A DNA stretch of 5,548 bases from Planctomycetota bacterium. Its GTDB lineage: Bacteria; Planctomycetota; Brocadiia; SM23-32. Under the pieces are notes generated by a model, which was not told the DNA's origin, searched no databases, and saw nothing but the letters and a program-made list of their open reading frames with translations. The stretch's first letter is position 1. Each line of letters opens with the position of its first letter. The stretch spans positions 1-5,548 of the forward strand of contig JAGYMJ010000628.1 of NCBI GenBank assembly GCA_018400625.1, written 5' to 3'. A program made the position numbers and the translations under genes. Positions 1 through 5,548 of the stretch are shown in pieces.

Positions 1-5
1 CCACC

Positions 6-61
6 GGCACAGGGCACGGTGGGGAAACAACGTGGTTCACTGAGGACTTACACATAATGTA
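6..61 (+). repeat. Intergenic repeat unit, copy 1
   Basis: This 56-nt segment aligns without gaps to 2385-2440, with 42 of 56 positions identical by hand count. The best conserved blocks are CGGTGG near the left, GGTTCACTGA in the middle and TTACA near the right. The left part overlaps a hairpin with a 6-bp perfect stem, CCACCG at 1-6 pairing with CGGTGG at 17-22 around a 10-nt loop. No T-run follows the hairpin, so it is not a classical intrinsic terminator. Both copies lie in the same orientation upstream of a gene. It could be a genome-wide interspersed repeat, the end of a degraded mobile element, or a regulatory or processing element; the sequence does not decide. The unit may extend left of the window. 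Confidence 0.6.
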
Positions 62-102
62 CTCTTTTATCGTGTCTTTTTTCAACATTTCGGCTTCATA
101 AC

Positions 103-130
103 TTGCGAAAAAATTTATATATTATATAAT
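103..130 (+). promoter_or_regulatory. Predicted sigma70-type promoter of xseA
   Basis: A perfect -10 hexamer, TATAAT at 125-130, follows a -35-like TTGCGA at 103-108 with a 16-nt spacer, inside an AT-rich tract. Transcription would begin near 137, giving a leader of about 40 nt before the xseA ATG. A small inverted repeat, AAACT (131-135) and AGTTT (140-144), spans the predicted start site and could be an operator or chance. AT-rich DNA yields false -10 matches, so this is a prediction only. Confidence 0.5.
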
Positions 131-176
131 AAACTCCTCAGTTTTTCTCCTTTCACGCCTGAATCATATTCTTAAA

Positions 177-1433
177 ATGATAAAAAATCATTCAGAAACC
201 CATATATTAAATAGCGATAGTCAGACCGTTCTTTCCATCAGTGAGTTAACGGCCAATATTAAGGAGGCTATGGAACTTAATTTTACCAATATATGTGTTC
301 AGGGTGAAATCTCCGAATATAAACGCGCCGCTTCAGGCCATATTTACATGACGCTAAAGGATGAGCGTGCGGTACTGAACGCTATCATATGGCGTTCGGT
401 AAGCCGGCGAATAAAATTTGATCTCGAAGAGGGGCTTGAAGTGGTCTGTAAAGGAAGCATAGACATATATCCTCCCAGAGGCAGCTATCAACTCATCATT
501 CGTGACTTGCATCCCTGTGGATTGGGCCCCTTACAGCTCGCTTTTAAGCAATTAGTCAGTAAGCTTGAAAAGGAAGGTTTATTTGCCGCTCATCATAAAA
601 AAGCGTTACCGGCATACCCTCAAAAAATCGGTATAATAACCAGCGCTTCGGGCGCGGCAATTCGCGATATGATACGCATTATTCAGCGCCGTTGGCCGGT
701 TGCTGAAATATACATTCTCCCGACCCCCGTGCAGGGAGAAGCTGCGGCGGTGAAAATAGCTGAAGGCATCAAGCGGCTGAATGAAAAGCGTTCCGATATC
801 GAATTGATTATCATAGGACGCGGTGGCGGCAGTCTGGAAGACCTTTGGGCCTTCAATGAAGAATGTGTGGCCCGTGCCGTGTTCGATAGTAAAATCCCAA
901 TAGTCAGCGCGGTAGGACATGAAGTTGATTTCTCCGTATCGGATTTTGTCGCCGATATGCGCGCCGCCACCCCCTCGGAAGCCGGAGAAAAAACCGTTCC
1001 CAATCGTGCCGAACTGATACCCAGAACCGACCGTCTGGCAAAACGTCTTGGAAAGGCCTTATATAATAAGGTCGTAAGGGAAAAAGAAAAACTGGAGTCT
1101 TTAGGCAACAGATATGCTTTAAGACATCCCGAATCGCTTCTGCAAGAAAAGATACAGAAAGCCGATGAAACTTTGGAAAAAATCAAGAGTTCCGTCGCCA
1201 ATCAACTTGAAAGAAAAGCCCAAAAAATTGATTCATTAGGTGGAAAACTTGAAGCGCTCAACCCTAAAAAAGTTCTGAAAAGAGGATACAGTATCACTTT
1301 CGGTCCGGAGGGCAAAACGGTTCAGAATGCCTCTTCCGTTCGAAAAGGTGATAGTCTTCAGACCTTTTTACAAGATGGGGTTATCAATTCAACTGTTGAA
1401 AAGATATTAAAGGAGACCAATGAAAATCATTAA
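177..1433 (+). CDS. xseA: Exodeoxyribonuclease VII large subunit
   Basis: XseA is the catalytic subunit of exonuclease VII, a cytoplasmic enzyme that degrades single-stranded DNA from both ends and acts in repair and recombination. The 418-residue protein is of normal family length. Residues about 18-113 are the N-terminal OB-fold (LSISELTANIKEAME, VQGEISEYKR, GHIYMTLKDE, PPRGSYQLII). The nuclease domain follows with GIITSASGAAIRDMI (152-166), GRGGGSLEDLWAFNEE (214-229) and SAVGHEVDFSVSDFVADMRAATPSEAG (244-270). D164, R215, H248 and D251 fall where the conserved catalytic residues of the family lie. Residues about 280-360 are a charged, coiled-coil-like helix expected to hold small subunits, and LNPKKVLKRGYS (361-372) is the typical C-terminal motif. 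The ATG at 177 is chosen because the next in-frame ATG (270) would cut into the OB-fold. No Shine-Dalgarno is visible before it. The small-subunit gene xseB does not follow. Confidence 0.97.
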   Translation: MIKNHSETHILNSDSQTVLSISELTANIKEAMELNFTNICVQGEISEYKRAASGHIYMTLKDERAVLNAIIWRSVSRRIKFDLEEGLEVVCKGSIDIYPPRGSYQLIIRDLHPCGLGPLQLAFKQLVSKLEKEGLFAAHHKKALPAYPQKIGIITSASGAAIRDMIRIIQRRWPVAEIYILPTPVQGEAAAVKIAEGIKRLNEKRSDIELIIIGRGGGSLEDLWAFNEECVARAVFDSKIPIVSAVGHEVDFSVSDFVADMRAATPSEAGEKTVPNRAELIPRTDRLAKRLGKALYNKVVREKEKLESLGNRYALRHPESLLQEKIQKADETLEKIKSSVANQLERKAQKIDSLGGKLEALNPKKVLKRGYSITFGPEGKTVQNASSVRKGDSLQTFLQDGVINSTVEKILKETNENH

Positions 1434-2334
1434 TACAGCTCAATCGATGTTGTTAAATTATATTTTTATCCCAAAATTTCTCAACATGATTATTTTAAGT
1501 AAATTTTTCGTTTTTTTTACAATACTCTATTCACTCCCATTTTTTGGCCCTGCTGTTTCAACCGCCGCTTCAGTCGTTGAACCGGAAGATATTGGATTGG
1601 TCGCTGAAACAACCCGGGACGGAAAGGTATTGATAGAAGATCATAAACACCTGTATAAACTCACGCTGCCGGCACCTTACTGGGACTATAAAGCGCCCAG
1701 GCAAACCGAAGATGATCAGCCTGCCGGGGGCGGCGGCTGTGCTCAGCGCAGAGCAATGCCTACAGACCTGCTGATTGTTATAAATAATAAGGATGCACCC
1801 ACAACGGGAATAACTTTTGAAAAACTGGGACGGTCTTTTTTGCTGCGAGGGGAGGAAGATCTGGACAAATTTATGGAAAAACAGGAAACTTCGCTGCGGG
1901 CACAGTTGCAGGACAAAGGGGAAATTACCCATATGGATATTCAACAAAAAAACGGTATGAGAACCTGCACGACATCTTATTCTTTCAGGGATGTCGAGAA
2001 TGACAGGAACCTTTATGTTACACTTGTCAATTTTTTGATACGACCCGAAGGGGAGGAAATCACCGTATATCAACTCCAGGCATTTGCTCCGGAGAACTGG
2101 CACGGGTTGATTGAAGACGACTTTGAGACAATAATTGACAACTTTGAATACACAGGTGAATTGGCGGCGAAATTTTTCTCTCCCGATGCACCTGAAGAAA
2201 AGTTGCCTTTCCCCCAGAACGAAGAGTCCGACACCGCTGGTCCTGTTTGGGGCGGTGGATATTCGGGAATCTTTCTGGCGATAATTGTTGCTTTTTTCGC
2301 TTATATGATCTACAAAAAGAAAAAAAACGCGTGA
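1420..2334 (+). CDS. Secreted, C-terminally anchored membrane protein of unknown function
   Basis: I do not recognise this 304-residue protein. The start at 1420 overlaps the end of xseA by 14 nt and has a good ribosome site (AAGGAG ending at 1415, four bases before ATG), so translation is probably coupled to xseA. A hydrophobic stretch at about residues 23-44 followed by small residues (AVSTAAS, 45-51) looks like a signal peptide; the 22 residues before it are unusually long, and Met23 (1486) is an alternative start without a visible ribosome site. Residues about 55-250 form a soluble domain, beginning HKHLYKLTLPAPYWDY (75-90) and ending DDFETIIDNFEYTGEL (233-248). This layout recalls PsbP/Mog1-like domains, but that is inference. 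Two cysteines, C107 in a glycine-rich loop and C183, could form a disulfide. A Pro/Glu-rich linker leads to one membrane helix (about 281-297) and the tail KKKKNA. The main domain is therefore predicted outside the cytoplasmic membrane. Confidence 0.85.
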   Translation: MKIINTAQSMLLNYIFIPKFLNMIILSKFFVFFTILYSLPFFGPAVSTAASVVEPEDIGLVAETTRDGKVLIEDHKHLYKLTLPAPYWDYKAPRQTEDDQPAGGGGCAQRRAMPTDLLIVINNKDAPTTGITFEKLGRSFLLRGEEDLDKFMEKQETSLRAQLQDKGEITHMDIQQKNGMRTCTTSYSFRDVENDRNLYVTLVNFLIRPEGEEITVYQLQAFAPENWHGLIEDDFETIIDNFEYTGELAAKFFSPDAPEEKLPFPQNEESDTAGPVWGGGYSGIFLAIIVAFFAYMIYKKKKNA

Positions 2335-2384
2335 CTTGAACCTTTTTTGTCAGTATTCTGCGAAGTGAGCAACTTCCCCCCCCA

Positions 2385-2440
2385 AGCACGGGGCTCGGTG
2401 GTGGAACAGGGCGGTTCACTGAATATTTACATTTAATTTA
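2385..2440 (+). repeat. Intergenic repeat unit, copy 2
   Basis: This is the second copy of the 56-nt unit seen at 6-61, in the same orientation, with about 75 percent identity and no gaps. It begins 50 nt after the stop of the membrane-protein gene and ends 109 nt before trpB. Its left part can form an imperfect hairpin (CCAAGC at 2382-2387 with GCTCGG at 2393-2398, one mismatch), preceded by a run of C residues. GGTTCACTGA occupies 2413-2422. No open frame of note runs through it. Confidence 0.6.
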
Positions 2441-2481
2441 CCGTCAATAGGTCATAAGTTTGATCAGTAATGAATGAAATT

Positions 2482-2510
2482 TTGTTTTCAAGCCTGCAAT
2501 ACTTTATAAT
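2482..2510 (+). promoter_or_regulatory. Predicted sigma70-type promoter of trpBA
   Basis: A perfect -10, TATAAT at 2505-2510, lies 17 nt after TTGTTT at 2482-2487, which keeps the TTG of the -35 consensus. The transcript would start near 2517, leaving a leader of about 33 nt. That is too short for a tryptophan attenuator, T-box or TRAP-type structure, and no Trp-codon-rich leader peptide is present. The trpB ribosome site is a modest AAAAAGG ending at 2542, seven bases before the first ATG. Confidence 0.6.
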
Positions 2511-2549
2511 AAGCAATTCTAACAGAAACACTAAGAAAAAGGTTGAATA

Positions 2550-3734
2550 ATGATGAATATACCTGATGCAAAGGGCTATTACGGTGAGTATGGGGGACGC
2601 TTCGTCCCGGAAACGCTCATCCCCGCCCTGCAACAACTCGAAGAAGCTTATGAAAACAGTTGTGACGAATCTGAATTCCAGCATGAGCTTGATTATTACT
2701 TGAGGGAATATGTGGGACGACCGAACCCGCTGTACTATGCCGAAAGACTCACAAAAATTGCCGGCGGGCCTACAATTTATCTCAAACGCGAAGACCTCAA
2801 CCATACGGGCGCCCATAAGATCAATAATACTCTTGGCCAGGTTTTACTCGCCTCCAAGATCGGGAAAAAACGCATCATTGCCGAAACAGGTGCGGGACAG
2901 CATGGGGTGGCGGCCGCTACCGCCGCAGCCATGTTCGGTATGGAATGTGAAGTGTATATGGGGGAAGAGGATATCAGACGCCAGAAACTGAACTGCCTCA
3001 GAATGGAACTGCTGGGCGCCAGGGTGGTGCCGGTGAAAACCGGGTCCAGAACTCTCAAAGATGCTACGAATGAAGCCATGCGTGATTGGATGGCCTCTTA
3101 TGAAGATACTCACTATATTATCGGAAGTGTGGTCGGCCCGCATCCCTTCCCTAAAATGGTGGCCCATTTCCAGAGGGTTATCGGGACGGAAGTCAGGGAA
3201 CAGATTGTTGAGCATGAAGGAAGACTCCCCGATATGCTTGTCGCCTGTGTGGGCGGAGGAAGCAATGCCATAGGTCTTTTTGAACCTTTTATTAACGATG
3301 AGAAGGTCAAGATGGTGGGAGTTGAGGCTGGGGGTACCGGTGCTCTTGCCGGGCAGCACGCTGCGACCTTATCTTACGGGAACCCCGGTGTCTTGCACGG
3401 CGCTAAAAGTTTTGTGCTGCAAGACGAGGACGGTCAGACGAGCCCGGTGCATTCGGCGGCCGCCGGCCTGGACTATCCGGGCGTTGGGCCGGAACATAGC
3501 TGGCTGAAAGTTCTTGAAAGGGCCCGGTACGCTTCTGTTACAGACCAGGAAGCCTTGGAAGCCTTCAAAGTATGCTGTGAGAGTGAGGGGATCGTGCCGG
3601 CACTTGAAAGCGCCCATGCCGTTGCGTATATACTGAGGGAAGCCCCTGAAATGTCTGACGATACATTGCTTGTGATGTGCATGTCAGGACGTGGCGATAA
3701 GGATGTTTACGAAGTGGAAGAGCTGTTGAAATAA
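2550..3734 (+). CDS. trpB: Tryptophan synthase beta chain
   Basis: TrpB is the PLP-dependent beta subunit that condenses indole, channelled from TrpA, with L-serine to give L-tryptophan. The 394-residue protein has normal length for the TrpB1 type. It opens with the family's [19 protein letters not shown] (9-27). HTGAHKINN (85-93) carries the PLP Schiff-base lysine K90, and AETGAGQHG (111-119) carries the catalytic glutamate E112. VGGGSNAIG (234-242) is the phosphate-binding loop, [10 protein letters not shown] (307-316) contains the conserved D308, and [10 protein letters not shown] (376-385) supplies S379 near the cofactor ring nitrogen. Two adjacent ATGs (2550 and 2553) are both possible starts; the ribosome site at 2536-2542 suits either. 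trpA follows after 29 nt without a terminator, so the two are cotranscribed. Confidence 0.98.
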   Translation: MMNIPDAKGYYGEYGGRFVPETLIPALQQLEEAYENSCDESEFQHELDYYLREYVGRPNPLYYAERLTKIAGGPTIYLKREDLNHTGAHKINNTLGQVLLASKIGKKRIIAETGAGQHGVAAATAAAMFGMECEVYMGEEDIRRQKLNCLRMELLGARVVPVKTGSRTLKDATNEAMRDWMASYEDTHYIIGSVVGPHPFPKMVAHFQRVIGTEVREQIVEHEGRLPDMLVACVGGGSNAIGLFEPFINDEKVKMVGVEAGGTGALAGQHAATLSYGNPGVLHGAKSFVLQDEDGQTSPVHSAAAGLDYPGVGPEHSWLKVLERARYASVTDQEALEAFKVCCESEGIVPALESAHAVAYILREAPEMSDDTLLVMCMSGRGDKDVYEVEELLK

Positions 3735-3763
3735 AAAATTGTTGGATTTTAGAGAACCAAAGA

Positions 3764-4579
3764 GTGAACAGAATAAACAAAAAATTTGCTGAATTGAAAA
3801 AGAGAGGAGAAAGGGCGTTTATACCCTTCCTGACGGCAGGCGACCCAGATATCGAAACCACTGTCGATATTATTGAGAGTGCGGATGAAGCCGGAGCCGA
3901 CATCATAGAACTCGGGTTCCCGTTTTCCGATCCTGTGGCCGATGGCCCGACCATACAAGCCTCCTATTCTAAAGTGCTTGGCAAAGGACAGAAAAATGAA
4001 GACGTCTTCCGTATGGTTGAGAAGATAAGACAAAAATCCAGCATCCCGATTGTCGCAATGATATCGTACAGCCTGGTCTTTAAGATGGGTTTTGAAAATT
4101 TCATCAATCGCGCCGTTTCCTCCGGTATAGACGGAGCGACTATACCCGACCTGCCTGCGGAAGAAGCAGAAAAATTTGTGCCGGATTGTGACCGACATAA
4201 TTTTAGCCTCATCAGCTTTACAACGCCCGGGACATCTTTTCGAAGAAGAGAAAAATTGCTTTCCATGGGCAGAGGGTTCGTGTACTATATCGCTGTGAGA
4301 GGAATTACCGGGCAGCGTGCAAGTATGCCCGAAGATTTAAACGATAATATCGAACAAATTAAAAAACAGACCGCGTTGCCGGTCTCTGTGGGATTCGGTA
4401 TATCCAACCCCACTCAGGCGCAAGCCGTAGCCGAGGTCGCCGATGGGGTTATTGTGGGCAGTGCGATTATGTCACGTATAACCGACAGCGTTAAAAATGG
4501 AAAAAATCCTGTGAATGAAACTTTGAGTTTCATATCAGAGTTGTCGGGCGCCGTCAAAAATATTCCCGAGGATAAATAA
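3764..4579 (+). CDS. trpA: Tryptophan synthase alpha chain
   Basis: TrpA is the alpha subunit that cleaves indole-3-glycerol phosphate to indole and glyceraldehyde-3-phosphate, passing indole to TrpB. The 271 residues form the usual TIM barrel. FIPFLTAGDPD (19-29) and ELGFPFSDPVADGP (49-62) contain the catalytic pair E49 and D60. IPDLP (127-131), GITGQR (180-185, in the mobile active-site loop), GFGISNP (210-216) and DGVIVGSAI (227-235, phosphate binding) are all present. The start is GTG, chosen because the protein then begins MNRINKKFAELKKRG like its relatives. Only a weak AGAGAA (3751-3756) precedes it, so translation may depend on coupling to trpB. The segment ISYSLVF (100-106) appears one residue shorter than the common Tyr-x-Asn-(Pro/Leu) form; the catalytic residues are unaffected. 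Confidence 0.98.
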   Translation: MNRINKKFAELKKRGERAFIPFLTAGDPDIETTVDIIESADEAGADIIELGFPFSDPVADGPTIQASYSKVLGKGQKNEDVFRMVEKIRQKSSIPIVAMISYSLVFKMGFENFINRAVSSGIDGATIPDLPAEEAEKFVPDCDRHNFSLISFTTPGTSFRRREKLLSMGRGFVYYIAVRGITGQRASMPEDLNDNIEQIKKQTALPVSVGFGISNPTQAQAVAEVADGVIVGSAIMSRITDSVKNGKNPVNETLSFISELSGAVKNIPEDK

Positions 4580-4737
4580 TGCCGCAGAAAATCAATCGGC
4601 AAGTTTTTGCATGGAGAAATATAATCTTACCTGTTTGGGGTGCCTTAGGCTGCCCAACCGCCCCCATTGAGGAGGTTAATAAACCGGCACCGGGCCCTGA
4701 CATTGACGACTCGCCGTATCTTTGCCGGGGGAATTAA
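4579..4737 (+). CDS. Small ORF, possible short lipoprotein, overlapping trpA stop
   Basis: A 52-codon frame starts at an ATG that shares its A with the trpA stop (TAATG, 4577-4581). A GAGG ribosome site (4568-4571) sits seven bases upstream, inside the trpA end, so coupled translation is plausible. The peptide has a basic N-terminus (K4, R7, R13), a short hydrophobic stretch IILPVWGAL (15-23), then Gly-Cys with C25 at a loose lipobox (A-L-G-C). The rest is Pro- and Asp-rich (NKPAPGPDIDD, 34-44) with a second cysteine, C49. This resembles the plan of very short outer-membrane lipoproteins, but I recognise no family. The frame is short, and a GC hairpin (4635-4657) lies within it, so it may instead be non-coding operon tail. 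Confidence 0.35.
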   Translation: MPQKINRQVFAWRNIILPVWGALGCPTAPIEEVNKPAPGPDIDDSPYLCRGN

Positions 4738-4741
4738 ATTA

Positions 4742-4782
4742 TTCAGGCTATAGGAGTTTTCCCTTATAACTTGCAGCCTGAA
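4742..4782. other. Intergenic inverted repeat after the trp operon
   Basis: TTCAGGCT (4742-4749) and AGCCTGAA (4775-4782) form a perfect 8-bp inverted repeat around a 25-nt loop. It follows the last ORF of the trp operon by four bases. No T-run follows directly (TTTTATT comes nine bases later), so a terminator role is only possible. A second small palindrome, CCAAT-TTT-ATTGG, lies at 4787-4799, just before the next promoter. Confidence 0.3.
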
Positions 4783-4813
4783 ATATCCAATTTTATTGGC
4801 GGGAAATTAGGAG

Positions 4814-4842
4814 TTTACACATTAGATACTTAATGATATAAA
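4814..4842 (+). promoter_or_regulatory. Predicted promoter of the receiver-phosphatase gene, possibly leaderless
   Basis: TTTACA (4814-4819) and TATAAA (4837-4842), 17 nt apart, each match the sigma70 consensus at five of six positions. A transcript would normally begin about seven bases after the -10, near 4849, while the start codon is at 4851. That leaves no room for a ribosome site, and none is visible. The palindrome at 4787-4799 and the 9-nt repeat TAGGAGTTT (4751-4759 and 4808-4816, the second overlapping the -35) are candidate regulator sites. Confidence 0.5.
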
Positions 4843-4850
4843 ATCAAATC

Positions 4851-5548
4851 ATGCCAGATACTACTGAACAAAAAGGGGATGCAAAGCTGGTACTTATGGT
4901 GTCCCAAAACAAAGAAGATATTTCTTTTGTCAAAAAGCATTTAAAGAAGGAGGGTTTAGAGGTTTTGGTGGCGGAAGACTGTGACGATGCTTATGAGAGT
5001 GTTCAGCAAAAGAACATCGATCTCATGATGATTGATGTTACTCCCATGAAGGAAGAAACGGAATCCTTATGCCATTTGCTGCATAACCGTAAGGATACGG
5101 CTTCAATCCCTGTTATCGCTATCACAAGTCCGGATGAATCGAATTATAAAGGCGATATTGCGCTGAATACGGGAGCGGATGATTTTCTTGGGCGCCCCCT
5201 GCAAATGCCTGCCCTTATCGTTCGCACAAGAATGCTGCTGCGTTTGAAAACGCTGCATGAAGATATAAGCCAGCGCAATGCGGCCCTTGAAGACGTCAAT
5301 CAGGAACTGGCCTCGCGGAACAAGGAATTAGAGCAGGGCTTGGAAATGGCTCACAGGCTTCAAAAAACATTGCTGCCACAAAAATATCCAAAAGTAAAAA
5401 ATACATCTTTTTATCATATTTACTCACCGGCTGATGCAATAGGGGGAGATATATTCCAAATTGCTTCTATCTCCGAAAATGAAGCGGTTGTTTTTCTCAG
5501 TGATGTGAGCGGACACGGGATAAGAGCCGCGCTCGTGACGAGTATTCT
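4851..5548 (+). CDS. Receiver-domain SpoIIE/RsbU-type PP2C serine phosphatase (partial, runs off right edge)
   Basis: Only the first 232 codons are in the window; the 3' end is missing. Residues about 12-131 form a CheY-like receiver. D62 (MIDV) is at the phospho-acceptor position and T92 (AITS) at the switch position. The acidic pair expected after the first strand is replaced by Ser18-Gln19-Asn20, and the conserved lysine is R115 (FLGRPL), so the phosphorylation pocket is degenerate. Residues about 131-168 are a charged helical, coiled-coil-like linker. From about 168 a PP2C SpoIIE domain begins: LQKTLLPQ (170-177), YSPADAIGGD (191-200) and SDVSGHGIRAAL (217-228), with D200 and D218 at metal-binding positions. 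Such proteins usually dephosphorylate an anti-sigma-factor antagonist in partner-switch signalling. The start is bounded by an in-frame stop at 4839-4841, and ATG 4851 is the first start codon after it. Its target is not in the window. Confidence 0.92.
   Translation, partial: MPDTTEQKGDAKLVLMVSQNKEDISFVKKHLKKEGLEVLVAEDCDDAYESVQQKNIDLMMIDVTPMKEETESLCHLLHNRKDTASIPVIAITSPDESNYKGDIALNTGADDFLGRPLQMPALIVRTRMLLRLKTLHEDISQRNAALEDVNQELASRNKELEQGLEMAHRLQKTLLPQKYPKVKNTSFYHIYSPADAIGGDIFQIASISENEAVVFLSDVSGHGIRAALVTSI

Noticed and set aside
6..61. Repeat copies as termini of an insertion sequence spanning 6-2440.
   Set aside because: The copies are direct and 25 percent diverged, no transposase lies between them, and the enclosed genes are a housekeeping gene and its coupled neighbour.
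606..1201. Long minus-strand frames opposite xseA, and similar frames opposite the unknown membrane-protein gene, trpB and trpA.
   Set aside because: They lie antisense to clearly conserved or well-started genes, and their translations show no recognisable domain; they are shadows of the coding strand.
1486..2334. Start of the membrane protein at Met23, directly before the hydrophobic stretch.
   Set aside because: It would give a more typical signal peptide, but no ribosome site precedes it, while ATG 1420 has a strong one; it is kept only as an alternative.
2312..2350. ACAAAAAG and CTTTTTTGT flanking the stop of the membrane-protein gene, as a possible terminator.
   Set aside because: The stem would be almost only A-T with a bulge and a loop of more than 20 nt, and the T-run is part of the stem rather than after it.
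2470..2550. 26-codon frame ending TAATG on the trpB start, a possible leader peptide.
   Set aside because: It has no Trp codons and no ribosome site, and the predicted trpB promoter lies inside it, so the trpB transcript would not include its start.
4635..4657. Hairpin TTGGG/CCCAA with inner GCC/GGC, beginning GGGGTGCC and then GGCTG, recalling the start of a TPP riboswitch or a terminator.
   Set aside because: The other conserved TPP elements (CTGAGA, CCTGATC, AATGCCAGCG) are absent, no T-run follows, and it lies within the candidate small ORF after trpA.

Overview
The window is bacterial DNA of moderate to AT-leaning composition. All recognisable genes are on the + strand, with AT-rich intergenic regions. 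The organism looks Gram-negative-like: one protein has a signal sequence and a C-terminal membrane anchor, and one small ORF has a possible lipobox. The phylum cannot be fixed from this sequence. The TrpA variant Ser-Tyr-Ser-Leu-Val-Phe, where most bacteria have Tyr-x-Asn-(Pro/Leu), resembles what I recall of planctomycete-type TrpA proteins; this is a weak hint from memory.

Layout: (1) Positions 1-176 hold a GC-rich repeat unit (6-61) and an AT-rich promoter region. (2) xseA (177-1433), the exonuclease VII large subunit, is followed with a 14-nt overlap by an unrecognised secreted, membrane-anchored protein (1420-2334). xseB, often found just after xseA, is not there. (3) Positions 2335-2549 hold a second copy of the repeat (2385-2440) and a good sigma70-like promoter. 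(4) trpB (2550-3734) and trpA (3764-4579) form a compact tryptophan synthase operon with no other trp genes. A 52-codon ORF with a possible lipobox (4579-4737) may be translationally coupled to trpA. (5) Positions 4738-4850 hold short inverted and direct repeats and a consensus-like promoter whose predicted transcript would start almost at the next ATG. (6) A receiver plus SpoIIE/RsbU-type PP2C phosphatase gene (4851 onward) runs off the right edge.

The genes do not form one obvious pathway: DNA repair, an unknown envelope protein, tryptophan synthesis and stress or partner-switch signalling sit side by side. TrpA and TrpB work together as the alpha2beta2 synthase. I see no CRISPR array, tRNA, rRNA, complete insertion sequence or strong case for a new defence or mobile system. 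The observations most worth following are the repeat placed at matching distances from two promoters, the degenerate receiver pocket, the possible leaderless signalling gene, the small ORF after trpA, and the unknown membrane protein in the usual xseB position.
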